This document shows positions 1-7,168 of a stretch of DNA of 13,628 nt, one piece after another (position 1 is the stretch's first letter; each line of letters opens with the position of its first letter). A program made the position numbers and the translations under genes. The notes under the pieces are model-generated. The model searched no databases, was not told the origin of the DNA, and saw nothing but the letters and a program-made list of their open reading frames with translations. Where the stretch lies: contig JBKHXU010000108.1 in the NCBI GenBank assembly GCA_046565865.1, positions 1-13,628 of the forward strand. Direction: 5' to 3'. This DNA comes from JBKHXU01 sp046565865 (GTDB taxonomy: Bacteria > Pseudomonadota > Gammaproteobacteria > Acidiferrobacterales > Sulfurifustaceae).

Positions 1-2242
1 TGAATTCGTCGCCCGACAGCCGCGCCACGGTATCGGCCGCGCGCACACATCCCGACAGCCGCTCGGCCACCGCCTGCAGCAGTCGATCGCCGATCTCGTG
101 ACCCAAACTGTCGTTGATCGTTTTGAAGCGATCGAGATCGAGGAACGCGACCGCCACCAAGCGCTCGTAGCGGTCGGCCTCGCGCATCGCCTGCTTCAAC
201 CGGTCGTCAAACAGCGCGCGGTTCGGCAAGTCGGTAATGAGGTCGTGGTGCGCGAGGTACATGAGTCGCGCCTCGGAACGCTTTTGCCGGATCACGGAAC
301 CGAGCTGCGCCGCGACGCCGGCCACGGTACGCACCAGATGCTCCTCTTCCGGGCGCGGTGCAGGCATGTAGAACTCCATGACCGCTTCGAGATCGTCGTC
401 AACCACCACCGGCACCGCCAGGGCCGCGTGCAGTCCCACGCGCTGCGCCTGCTCGGCGCGCGCGAACTCCGGCTCGGCGGCGACGTCGCGCACCCATACC
501 GGTGCGCGCGTGCGCCAAGCACGCGCCAACAATCCGACACCGCCCACGCGCACCTGCCAGCCCTGACTATAGGCGCGGAACGATTCCAGTCCGCGCTCGC
601 GCGCATGCCAGGCGTTGCTGCAAACCAGCGCTGCGCCGTCCGTCCCTTGGACCCACGCCTGTCCCAACACCCAGCCGGTGGCCTCGCACACACGCTGCAA
701 CACGATGCGCAGGGCATCATCCAAATCCTCGGCCGCGCCGACCGCGATGGTGATGGTTTGTAACAACCGCAGCTCTTCCTCCGAACGCTTGCGCTCGGTG
801 ATATCGCGGGCGATGCCTTCGAACGCCACCAGGCGCCCGGTGTCGTCGTACACCGGCACGTTGCGTTGCTCGGTCCAGATCACGGCGCCGTCACGGCGGA
901 TGCAACGCACCTCAACCGCGGTCGCGCCGTGCTCGCCGCGCCATATGCGCTCGATCAGCCCAAGGTCGTCCGGATGAATCATCTTGCGCACGAGATCGGG
1001 ATCCGCGTAGTACTCTTCCGGGCGGTAACCGATCATGGCGGTCACCGCCGGACTCACGTATTCGAACCCGCGCTTGGGATAAATCGCGTAGCGGTAGATC
1101 ACATCGATGGCGTTCTCCGCCAGACGCCGAAACCGTTCCTCGCTGTGGCGCAGCGCCGCCTGCGCACTGGCCGACTCCTGCGCGCGGCTCTGCAAGGTGC
1201 CGGCCATACGATCGAAGGCACCCGCGAGCTCCGCAAACTCGCCGCCGGCCTGATCGATACCGCTGCGCGCGGTGAGATCGCCCGCGGTCAGCCGGCGCGT
1301 CGCCGCAACCAGCGCGCGCAGCTTGCGCAGCACCAAGCGATCGATACCCTGCCAAATGGCGAGCCACGCGATCAACGCCACAACCGCCGCGCCGACCAAC
1401 GCCGTACGCAACAACTTGGATACCGCGCCGTACGCCAGCGCTTCGGGCATGCCAACCGCGATAAACACTGACTCCGAGCCGATACCGGCGCGCAGGCGCG
1501 TATATCCGTAGAGCCGCGCCACGCCATCGACACCGACCGCCGCGGCGGTGCCGCTTTCGCCGCCCGCCATAACGATGTTCACCATCGGATTGCCGCCGAG
1601 TTGTTTTCCGACGAGATCGGGCGCCGGCGGATGCCGCGCGAGCAGCGTGCCGTTGCTATCGACGACGCTCAACGTGGCCTGCGCCGGCAGCAACACCGCC
1701 GCCGCCATCGCCGGCACCCAAGTCAAATCGAGCACCGTATACAAAACCTTGTCGCCGCCGGGGATCGGGTATGCCGCATGCACCACCGGCTGGCGCCGGT
1801 CGGTTGCATAGCGAAAACTGCCGAGCACGAACTCGCGGCGCTGGACGGCGCGCGCGATGAGCGCCGGATCGCTCGCAACCTCGCCAGTCGACCCGCGCCC
1901 TTGGCAATACACGCGTCCGCTCGCGTCCGCAACCGCAAGTGCCGTGTACGCCGCGTGATGCCGCAGCAAGTCGGCTAACGTCGCGCTGCACGCGCGTCCG
2001 CTGCCGTTACGGATTTCAGGTAGACGCGACGCCACCGCCAGCCAGTCGGCGGCATGATCGGTAAGTTGGGTGTAACGAGCAGCGGCGAGGCGCGCGAGAC
2101 GCAACGCATCCTGTGCGGCATTGTCGGCGGCGATGCGGCGCTGCTCCCATACCATATATATGGAAAGAAGCACGATGGGCACCAGCCCGATGAAGATGAG
2201 CATCACCAGCCGCGCGCGTAGCCCTGACAAGGATACCGGCAA
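1..2242 (-). CDS. Membrane dCache-HAMP-PAS-GAF-GGDEF protein (3' end outside window)
   Basis: This is a putative diguanylate cyclase (2 GTP to c-di-GMP) or GGDEF-EAL protein in the inner membrane; about 747 residues are visible with no stop. Order: transmembrane helix at about 12-32; periplasmic dCache-like sensor at 33-275 with Cys85 and Cys113; second helix at about 277-300; HAMP to about 350; PAS at 368-480 ending in DITERKR; GAF at 490-650; GGDEF from about 661 (HHDLITDLPNR, then FLDLDRFKTIND). The last readable residues are SGDEF, a variant of GGDEF, preceded five residues earlier by RAAD, a product-inhibition I-site (RxxD). An EAL domain could follow beyond the edge. The start chosen is TTG at 2242, six bases after GGAGGG at 2254-2249; it gives a short cytoplasmic tail before helix 1. 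An in-frame ATG lies inside the helix and is less likely. It is probably transcribed alone, since a terminator candidate separates it from the gene upstream. The domain calls are from recognisable motifs; the ligand is unknown. Confidence 0.9.
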   Translation of the reverse strand, partial: MPVSLSGLRARLVMLIFIGLVPIVLLSIYMVWEQRRIAADNAAQDALRLARLAAARYTQLTDHAADWLAVASRLPEIRNGSGRACSATLADLLRHHAAYTALAVADASGRVYCQGRGSTGEVASDPALIARAVQRREFVLGSFRYATDRRQPVVHAAYPIPGGDKVLYTVLDLTWVPAMAAAVLLPAQATLSVVDSNGTLLARHPPAPDLVGKQLGGNPMVNIVMAGGESGTAAAVGVDGVARLYGYTRLRAGIGSESVFIAVGMPEALAYGAVSKLLRTALVGAAVVALIAWLAIWQGIDRLVLRKLRALVAATRRLTAGDLTARSGIDQAGGEFAELAGAFDRMAGTLQSRAQESASAQAALRHSEERFRRLAENAIDVIYRYAIYPKRGFEYVSPAVTAMIGYRPEEYYADPDLVRKMIHPDDLGLIERIWRGEHGATAVEVRCIRRDGAVIWTEQRNVPVYDDTGRLVAFEGIARDITERKRSEEELRLLQTITIAVGAAEDLDDALRIVLQRVCEATGWVLGQAWVQGTDGAALVCSNAWHARERGLESFRAYSQGWQVRVGGVGLLARAWRTRAPVWVRDVAAEPEFARAEQAQRVGLHAALAVPVVVDDDLEAVMEFYMPAPRPEEEHLVRTVAGVAAQLGSVIRQKRSEARLMYLAHHDLITDLPNRALFDDRLKQAMREADRYERLVAVAFLDLDRFKTINDSLGHEIGDRLLQAVAERLSGCVRAADTVARLSGDEF

Positions 2243-2278
2243 AACCAACCCTCCACGTTCCCCCTGGGTGGATACCGG
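2231..2278 (-). repeat. Direct repeat CCGGTATCC, two copies 39 bp apart
   Basis: The nine bases CCGGTATCC occur on the minus strand at 2278-2270 and at 2239-2231. They flank the Shine-Dalgarno and TTG start of the GGDEF gene. The same nine bases form one arm of the palindrome at 9720-9740 ahead of the TonB receptor gene. The copy at 2231-2239 also encodes Pro-Val-Ser at the N-terminus, so part of the match may be chance. A shared operator is possible but unproven. Confidence 0.3.
2249..2254 (-). promoter_or_regulatory. Shine-Dalgarno GGAGGG that decides the TTG start at 2242
   Basis: Read on the minus strand, GGAGGG is followed by TTGGTT and then TTG CCG GTA TCC. The spacing of six bases favours the second of two nearby TTG codons. 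No ATG or GTG start lies in this frame at a suitable distance. Confidence 0.6.
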
Positions 2279-2327
2279 ATGGGACGGTCGATGCACGCCC
2301 GGTCGGTATGAGACGTAGTGCTACTCT

Positions 2328-2333
2328 AGTATA
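2328..2333 (-). promoter_or_regulatory. Possible -10 element TATACT for the GGDEF gene
   Basis: TATACT matches the sigma-70 -10 consensus at five of six positions. It lies between the terminator candidate at 2375-2402 and the TTG start at 2242, giving an expected leader of about 80 bases. It is the only AT-rich patch in a GC-rich gap. No convincing -35 hexamer lies 16-18 bases upstream, so this could be a weak, activator-dependent or non-sigma-70 promoter, or chance. Confidence 0.25.
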
Positions 2334-2374
2334 GAAACGCGTTACTGGCAGGGCGGAGGGGGTAGCGGACCCCC

Positions 2375-2402
2375 AAAACCCGGCGCGGACCCCGCGCGCG
2401 GG
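2375..2402 (-). terminator. Intrinsic terminator candidate after the OmpH/Skp-like gene
   Basis: On the minus strand CCCG-C-GCGCGG-GGT-CCGCGC-CGGG folds as a 10-bp GC stem with one bulged C and a three-base loop, followed at once by TTTT. It starts 25 bases after the stop at 2428 and lies ahead of the possible promoter of the next gene. The T-run is short and is followed by five G, so termination may be partial. Confidence 0.5.
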
Positions 2403-2427
2403 CGATGGGGCGGCCGGGCAGGCGCCG

Positions 2428-2937
2428 TCACTTCTGCGATTTGTTGTAGCGCGCCAGGACCTTATCGGTGAGATCCGGTCCATCGACGGCGTACAGCGCG
2501 GGGATCTCGTTTTTCTCGAACACCAGCGTCAGCTTTTCCTCCTTGGCCAGCTCGCGGATGATGGCGCGAATTGCCGGCAGCGCCTTCTTGGTGTACTCGG
2601 CCTCCGTCTGTGACAGCTCGCGCTGCGCCTGCTGCGCCTGCTTTTGATAGGCCTCGTACCTTCTCTGGAACTCTTTTTGCTTTTCCTGGCGCTGCGCCTC
2701 GGAGAGCAGCAGCTTGTCCTTCTCGTACGCCGCTTGCAGCGACTTCAGTCGCTCCTCTTCCTTGGCCAATGCCTGCTTGCGCGTCGTAACCGCCTTTTCC
2801 AACTCGGCCTTCACTTTCTGGCCGGCCTTGTTCTCGGTCAACACCTTGCGCATGTCCACATAACCGATGGCCACGACCTCGGCCTGGGCGGAGGTCAACG
2901 CCAACAGCAAAATGGTAAAAAGGCTGAAACGTTTCAA
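2428..2937 (-). CDS. OmpH/Skp-family periplasmic chaperone
   Basis: This 169-residue secreted protein belongs to the OmpH/Skp family, trimeric periplasmic holdases that keep unfolded outer-membrane proteins soluble on the way to the BAM complex. Residues 1-19 are a signal peptide (MKRFSLF, a Leu-rich core, then AQA before Glu20). The mature start, VAIGYVDMRKVL, is the typical first strand. Residues about 30-120 are a Lys/Glu/Gln/Ala-rich coiled coil forming the tentacle arms, and the C-terminal part (LTLVFEKNEIPALYAVDG then DLTDKVLARY) is the family's last core segment. Length is normal. The start is TTG at 2937, six bases after GAGGAA (2949-2944); no ATG fits. The classical skp gene lies between bamA and lpxD; here it sits between two c-di-GMP genes, so it may be an additional orphan paralogue. 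It probably has its own transcript, with 169 bases separating it from the operon upstream. Confidence 0.9.
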   Translation of the reverse strand: MKRFSLFTILLLALTSAQAEVVAIGYVDMRKVLTENKAGQKVKAELEKAVTTRKQALAKEEERLKSLQAAYEKDKLLLSEAQRQEKQKEFQRRYEAYQKQAQQAQRELSQTEAEYTKKALPAIRAIIRELAKEEKLTLVFEKNEIPALYAVDGPDLTDKVLARYNKSQK

Positions 2938-2943
2938 ATGAGA

Positions 2944-2949
2944 TTCCTC
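2944..2949 (-). promoter_or_regulatory. Shine-Dalgarno GAGGAA that decides the TTG start at 2937
   Basis: GAGGAA followed by TCTCAT and TTG AAA CGT TTC on the minus strand gives a spacing of six bases. It places translation exactly at a canonical signal peptide (M-K-R-F), so the rare TTG start is well supported. Confidence 0.65.
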
Positions 2950-3059
2950 GACATGGAAAAAACCGGACGCGACGTTACGGCGGTTGGGTCAGTCTAACGA
3001 ACTCGGATGGTCGATGGAACCCGGCGCGCGCGGCGAACGGACCACGCGCTCCAGCTCGT

Positions 3060-3104
3060 CGGCCGGAACCGGCCGGCAGTATGTTAAGCCGGCGCGCTGG
3101 CGCC
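3060..3104 (-). other. Two GC hairpins after the receiver-GGDEF gene
   Basis: Just after the stop at 3107 the minus strand carries GGCGC-CAGC-GCGCC (3104-3091), then CGGCCGG-TT-CCGGCCG (3075-3060), a perfect 7-bp inverted repeat. Neither is followed by a T-run. They may protect the 3' end of the long operon transcript or give Rho-assisted termination; in DNA this GC-rich such repeats also arise by chance. Confidence 0.3.
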
Positions 3105-3106
3105 CG

Positions 3107-3994
3107 TCAGTGGTGACGCTTCTTGCGCTTTTGCTCGTACATCGCCTGGTCGGCCTTGGTCATCATCTCCTCGACGGTCAGCGGCGTGTTCGGCTCGAAA
3201 TACATCGAGCCGATGCTGATTGAAATCTCGTACGGTCGCTGCGCGCGGGTGTTGGCATCGGCCACCGCCTTGTGCAACCGCTGCGGAATCGCCTTGACGC
3301 CCTCGGTGCTGCCGCGCACGGCGAGCGCGGCGAATTCGTCGCCGCCCAGCCGCGCCAGGATGTCGGAGGCGCGGAACGTGCGCTCCAAAATATGCGCCGT
3401 CTGCACCAACGCCTGGTCGCCCTCCGGATGTCCGTAGGTATCGTTGATCTGCTTCAACCGATCGAGATCGGCGTACACCAGGATCAATCCACGCTCGGTA
3501 TGGCGCGCCACTTTCAGCTGCTGTTCGGCAAGCGTGGTGAAGCCGCGGCGGTTGTACAGGCCGGTAAGGCCGTCGGTGAGCGAGAGCGCATGCACCTCGA
3601 GATACATCTGATGCCGCTCGAGCGCATGTCGAATATTCCGCACCAGCCAGTAGCGATCGAACCGGCCCTTGGTGAGAAAGTCCTGCGCACCTTCCTGCAC
3701 CGCCTTGACTGCGAGCGTGTCGTCGTCGAGGCCGGTTAGCACCACGATCGGCACTTGCGGCGCGTGGTCGTGGACGCGCGCGAAGGTGTCGAGGCCCTGG
3801 CTGTCGGGCAGACCGAGATCGAGCAAAATGAGATCGAACTGCTGCTCCTGCAACGACTTTAGCGCCTCGGCGAGACGCTCGACGTGGGCCGTGCGAAACT
3901 GCACCGACTCCTCGCCGGACAACGCCTCGCGCAGCAGCAGCGCATCCGTCGGGCTGTCCTCGACCAACAATACATTGATGGGCTTGTCGCGCAT
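3107..3994 (-). CDS. Response regulator with receiver and GGDEF domains (diguanylate cyclase)
   Basis: This 295-residue cytoplasmic regulator should make c-di-GMP when phosphorylated. Receiver, residues 6-125: acidic pair Glu12-Asp13, phospho-acceptor Asp59 (LILLDLGLP), Thr87 and Lys109 (FLTKG, with Gly in place of the usual Pro). GGDEF domain, about 136-292: SLTDGLTGLYNRRGF, metal-binding Asp176 in YADLDRLKQIND, an intact GGDEF signature at 217-221, and the I-site RASD at 208-211, so activity with product inhibition is expected. The architecture is REC-GGDEF without a second receiver or effector. The ATG overlaps the stop of the preceding regulator by one base (TAATG), with AAGGA just upstream, so the two are translationally coupled. 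It is the last gene of the five-gene cluster, which makes it the likely output of the CHASE8-like kinase at 4454-7168. The partner assignment is inferred from position. Confidence 0.95.
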   Translation of the reverse strand: MRDKPINVLLVEDSPTDALLLREALSGEESVQFRTAHVERLAEALKSLQEQQFDLILLDLGLPDSQGLDTFARVHDHAPQVPIVVLTGLDDDTLAVKAVQEGAQDFLTKGRFDRYWLVRNIRHALERHQMYLEVHALSLTDGLTGLYNRRGFTTLAEQQLKVARHTERGLILVYADLDRLKQINDTYGHPEGDQALVQTAHILERTFRASDILARLGGDEFAALAVRGSTEGVKAIPQRLHKAVADANTRAQRPYEISISIGSMYFEPNTPLTVEEMMTKADQAMYEQKRKKRHH

Positions 3995-4488
3995 TATTCC
4001 TTCTCAGTCAGCGTCACGACGCCTCCCAGCCAAAAGCCCTCGATGCGGCGCACCGTCTCGGTGAACTCGCGGTAGTCGACCGGCTTGGTCACGTAACAGT
4101 TGGCCCACTGCCGATAGGCACCGTTGACGTCCGCCTCGTTCTTCGAGCTCGTCAGTATCACAACCGGGATAGTGCGCAGATCGGTGTCGGCCTTGATCTC
4201 GGCCAACACTTCCTTGCCGTTCATGCCCGGTAGATTGAGGTCGAGCAAAATTAAATCGGGCCGCGGTGCGTGCGCATATTTTTCCTGGCGCCGCAAAAAT
4301 CGCAGCGCTTCGACCCCGTCCTCCACCACGTGGACGGTGTTGCGCAACGCGGTCTGCTCCAGCACCTCCCGTACCATCATAATATCGGTCGGGCTGTCCT
4401 CGACAAGCAGGATATGGCTGGGGCGCCGTGGCAAGTCCATGTCTCCGTCAGGGTTAGTGGGCTTGTTGCTGTAGTTCAGCAGATGCAT
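3994..4488 (-). CDS. Single-domain response regulator, Rcp1-like
   Basis: This is a stand-alone receiver of 164 residues with no output domain. With the ATG at 4488 the key residues are Glu30-Asp31 (ILLVEDSPTD), phospho-acceptor Asp83 (LILLDLNLPGMNG), Thr113 (VVILTSS) and Lys135-Pro136. The sequence style (VREVLEQTALRNTVHVVEDG) is that of Rcp1-type regulators, which pair with phytochrome-like HisKA kinases such as the one upstream. Possible roles are a phosphate sink, a shuttle in a relay, or a protein-interaction switch. Start choice: the ATG at 4488 has AGGAG nine bases upstream and overlaps the kinase gene by 35 bases; the ATG at 4440, just after the kinase stop, gives a more usual N-terminus (MDLPRRPSHILLVEDS) but has GGAG only two bases away; an ATG at 4497 abuts the AGGAG. 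The 3' end overlaps the next gene by one base. Confidence 0.9.
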   Translation of the reverse strand: MHLLNYSNKPTNPDGDMDLPRRPSHILLVEDSPTDIMMVREVLEQTALRNTVHVVEDGVEALRFLRRQEKYAHAPRPDLILLDLNLPGMNGKEVLAEIKADTDLRTIPVVILTSSKNEADVNGAYRQWANCYVTKPVDYREFTETVRRIEGFWLGGVVTLTEKE

Positions 4489-7168
4489 GGCTCGCATCTC
4501 CTATGGGTATCGTGAAAAAGAACGTCGATCCGCGACCCGGCGCGGAATCGACCCACATCCGGCCGTGATGGCGCTCGACGATCTTGCGGCAGATGGCAAG
4601 CCCGATGCCGTTGCCAGGGTATTCGCGGCGGCTGTGCAGCCGCTGGAACACGCCGAACACGCGCTCGAAATACTGCGGCTCAATGCCGATGCCGTTGTCG
4701 CGCACGTAGAACAGGTAGCCGTTGCTCTTCCGTTCGACGCCGATGTGCACCTCGGGTCGCTTATCGCCGCGGAACTTGAGCGCGTTGCCGATCAGGTTTT
4801 GGAATAGCTGCGTCAACTGCGTCGGGTCGCCGGCGACGGTCGGCAGCGGGTCGTGTGTGACCTCCGCCTCGGTCTCGCGCAGCGTGACCTCGAGATTGGC
4901 CAGCGCCTCCCTAAGCAGCTCCCCACAGTCGCACGACTCGAACGCGCGCCCGCGGGTGCCGACGCGCGAGTACACCAGCAGATCGTTGATCAGCGTCTGC
5001 ATGCGGCTGGCGCCGCCGACGGCATGGCCGATAAGATCGTCGGCGCGTGCATCGAGCTTGCCTTGATAGCGCTGCGCCAGCAGCTGCACGCAGCCCGACA
5101 CCGCGCGCAGCGGCTCCTGTAAATCGTGCGAGGCGACGTAGGCGAATTGACCGAGCTCGCGGTTGCTGCGCTGCAGTTCTTCGTTGAAGCGCTTCAGGTC
5201 CTGTTCCGCGCGCTTGCGCGCGGTAATGTCGATGATCGACGCGAGGCAGTACATGCCGTCCGGCGTGACGAACGGATTGAGCCCGATCTCGACCGCGACC
5301 GGCCGCCCATCCTTGTGGCGACCGTAGAGGTCGCGGCCACCGCCCATCGGGCGCGCCTTCGGGTCGTGGAAAAAACCCGCCAACATCCGCGGGTGCATGG
5401 CGCGCACCTGCTCCGGGATTAACTTCTCGATCGGTTGCCCGATCAGCTCGTCACGCGCGTAGCCGAACATGCTTTCCAGTTGACGATTGATAAGGACGAT
5501 GGTTCCGCGCGCGTCCACCACGAGCATGCCGTTGGGGGCCGATTCCACCGCGAGCCGAAACTGTTCCTCGGCGCGCTTGCGGGCGGTGATGTCCACGAAC
5601 GCCGCCACTGCGCCGCGCGGCCGGCCGTCGTCGGTCAGCAGCGGTACGGCGTTGCCAAGCAGGTAACGCCGGGTGCCGTCGGCGTAAACAATTTCCTCTT
5701 CGAAATTTTCGATCGTGACGCCCTCGCGCGCTGCGCGCTGGACCGGCAGCTCGTGCGGCGCCAGCCGCCGGCCCTCGTGCAGCACCTCGAAGTTTGCGGG
5801 CGCCTCACCCGCAGGCGCGCTCTTGGACGCGTTGTCGCCCGGGCCTAAACGCAGCAACTCACGCCCGGCACGGTTGGTCGCGACGTAGCGCGCGTCGGTA
5901 TCGTAGGTGATGAACACCGCCGCCGGCACCGCCTCGACGACGATGTCGAGCTCGGCGGCGCGGCTGCGCTCGCGCAGCTCGCTCAAGCGCAACGCCTCCT
6001 CCGCCCGTTTGCGCTCGGTGATATCGCGGGTAAACACGCGCGTGTGCACAAACACGCCGTTTTCGAAGTACGGATTGGCGTCGATCAGCACGAACCGCGT
6101 CGCCCCGTCCTTGCAACGCAGCCGGGCCTCGAGATTGGTTAGCGGTTCGCGGCGCTCGACACGCGCCAGGAGCGCGGCGGATGTTTCGGCATCGGCATGA
6201 AACGCCGACACCGGTTGGCCGATGTACTCCTCGCGCGTGTAGCCGAGCAGCGCCAGCTCGAAGCGGTTGGCCCAGATAATCACGCCGTCGGCGTCAAGCC
6301 AGTGCAGGCCGACGCTGGCGTTGTCGACAAAATCGGCGAGCGTCTGGCGGCTCTTGCGCAGTTCGGCCTCGGTGCGCTCGCGCTCGGCGACCTCAGCGGC
6401 GAGTTCGTGCACGCGTTGATTCAACTCCGCCTGCGCGCGCTCGATGTCGCGTCGGCGCTGTTCGATCTGCCCCAGCATGTGATTGAAACCGTCGACCAGC
6501 GCCCCCAGCTCGTCGTCGCCCTCCTTAACCGCGCGCGCGCTGTAGTCGCGCGTCTGCGCCACGCGCCGGCTGAGATCGAGCAACCGCGCGAGCGGGCGCG
6601 TGACCAACGCCTGCAACCGCAGCGACAACACCAGGCTCGTGCCGAGCACGCACACGAACAACACGCCGAGCACCCACAGGAAGCGCGTCAACGCTTGGTT
6701 CCAACGATCGGTAGCGGCGACGATGTAGATCTGGCCGATCGGCCGTTCGCGCCAGACGATGGCTTGCGCCACCCACACGCGATCGCGCAGGAAGCCGGAG
6801 GTATCGCCGAGCACCGCCGGCGGCAGTTTGATATCGACATCGGCGCGCGTATATTCCGCGACCCGGCGCGCGCGCGCGTCGTACAGCGCGGCCCCGAGCA
6901 CGGCCTCGTTGGTGCGCACCGCCGCCAGCGTTTCGGCCAGCGCGCGCCGATCATCGAACATAAGCGCCGCGGCGCTGTTGGCGCCGACGGCCTCCGCCAA
7001 CACCGACAGCTCCTGCACCGCGCTGGTTCTGAAGGTGGCGCGCGTATCGACGAGCAGCGCCGCGCTCGCGAGCAGGAAGGTGACGCCCGAGATCGTGACG
7101 ATGAGAAGCGCGAGTTTCCAGCGGATGGCGATGTCGCGCAGCGGTTTTGGCCAAGGCAGCGCGCTCAT
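4454..7168 (-). CDS. Sensor histidine kinase, CHASE8-like periplasmic domain, HAMP, three PAS
   Basis: This 904-residue inner-membrane hybrid-input kinase is expected to autophosphorylate and pass phosphate to the two receivers encoded just downstream. Order: helix 1 at 19-40; periplasmic segment at about 41-160, with the RATFRTSAVQELSVLAEAVG and ANSAAALMFDD style of CHASE8 domains; helix 2 at about 163-184; HAMP to about 240 and a helical linker; PAS at about 275-395, 398-530 and 533-655, two of them ending in DITERKRAEE or DITARKRAEE; HisKA with phospho-acceptor His681 (VASHDLQEPLRAV, the phytochrome-like H-box); ATPase with N-box NLIGNALKF near 793, G1 DNGIGIEP near 826 and G2 GNGIGLAIC near 853. 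It ends about 20 residues after the last ATPase strand. The ATG overlaps the YfiR-family stop by one base (TGATG), with GGGAG five bases upstream. CHASE8-HAMP normally precedes GGDEF, as in YfiN; here it precedes a kinase. CHASE8 is my motif-level call and needs a profile search. Confidence 0.93.
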   Translation of the reverse strand: MSALPWPKPLRDIAIRWKLALLIVTISGVTFLLASAALLVDTRATFRTSAVQELSVLAEAVGANSAAALMFDDRRALAETLAAVRTNEAVLGAALYDARARRVAEYTRADVDIKLPPAVLGDTSGFLRDRVWVAQAIVWRERPIGQIYIVAATDRWNQALTRFLWVLGVLFVCVLGTSLVLSLRLQALVTRPLARLLDLSRRVAQTRDYSARAVKEGDDELGALVDGFNHMLGQIEQRRRDIERAQAELNQRVHELAAEVAERERTEAELRKSRQTLADFVDNASVGLHWLDADGVIIWANRFELALLGYTREEYIGQPVSAFHADAETSAALLARVERREPLTNLEARLRCKDGATRFVLIDANPYFENGVFVHTRVFTRDITERKRAEEALRLSELRERSRAAELDIVVEAVPAAVFITYDTDARYVATNRAGRELLRLGPGDNASKSAPAGEAPANFEVLHEGRRLAPHELPVQRAAREGVTIENFEEEIVYADGTRRYLLGNAVPLLTDDGRPRGAVAAFVDITARKRAEEQFRLAVESAPNGMLVVDARGTIVLINRQLESMFGYARDELIGQPIEKLIPEQVRAMHPRMLAGFFHDPKARPMGGGRDLYGRHKDGRPVAVEIGLNPFVTPDGMYCLASIIDITARKRAEQDLKRFNEELQRSNRELGQFAYVASHDLQEPLRAVSGCVQLLAQRYQGKLDARADDLIGHAVGGASRMQTLINDLLVYSRVGTRGRAFESCDCGELLREALANLEVTLRETEAEVTHDPLPTVAGDPTQLTQLFQNLIGNALKFRGDKRPEVHIGVERKSNGYLFYVRDNGIGIEPQYFERVFGVFQRLHSRREYPGNGIGLAICRKIVERHHGRMWVDSAPGRGSTFFFTIPIGDASHASAELQQQAH

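Noticed and set aside
2957..2962. Run of six T on the minus strand upstream of the OmpH/Skp-like gene, as a terminator
   Set aside because: No stable stem directly precedes it; only scattered complementary bases are present.
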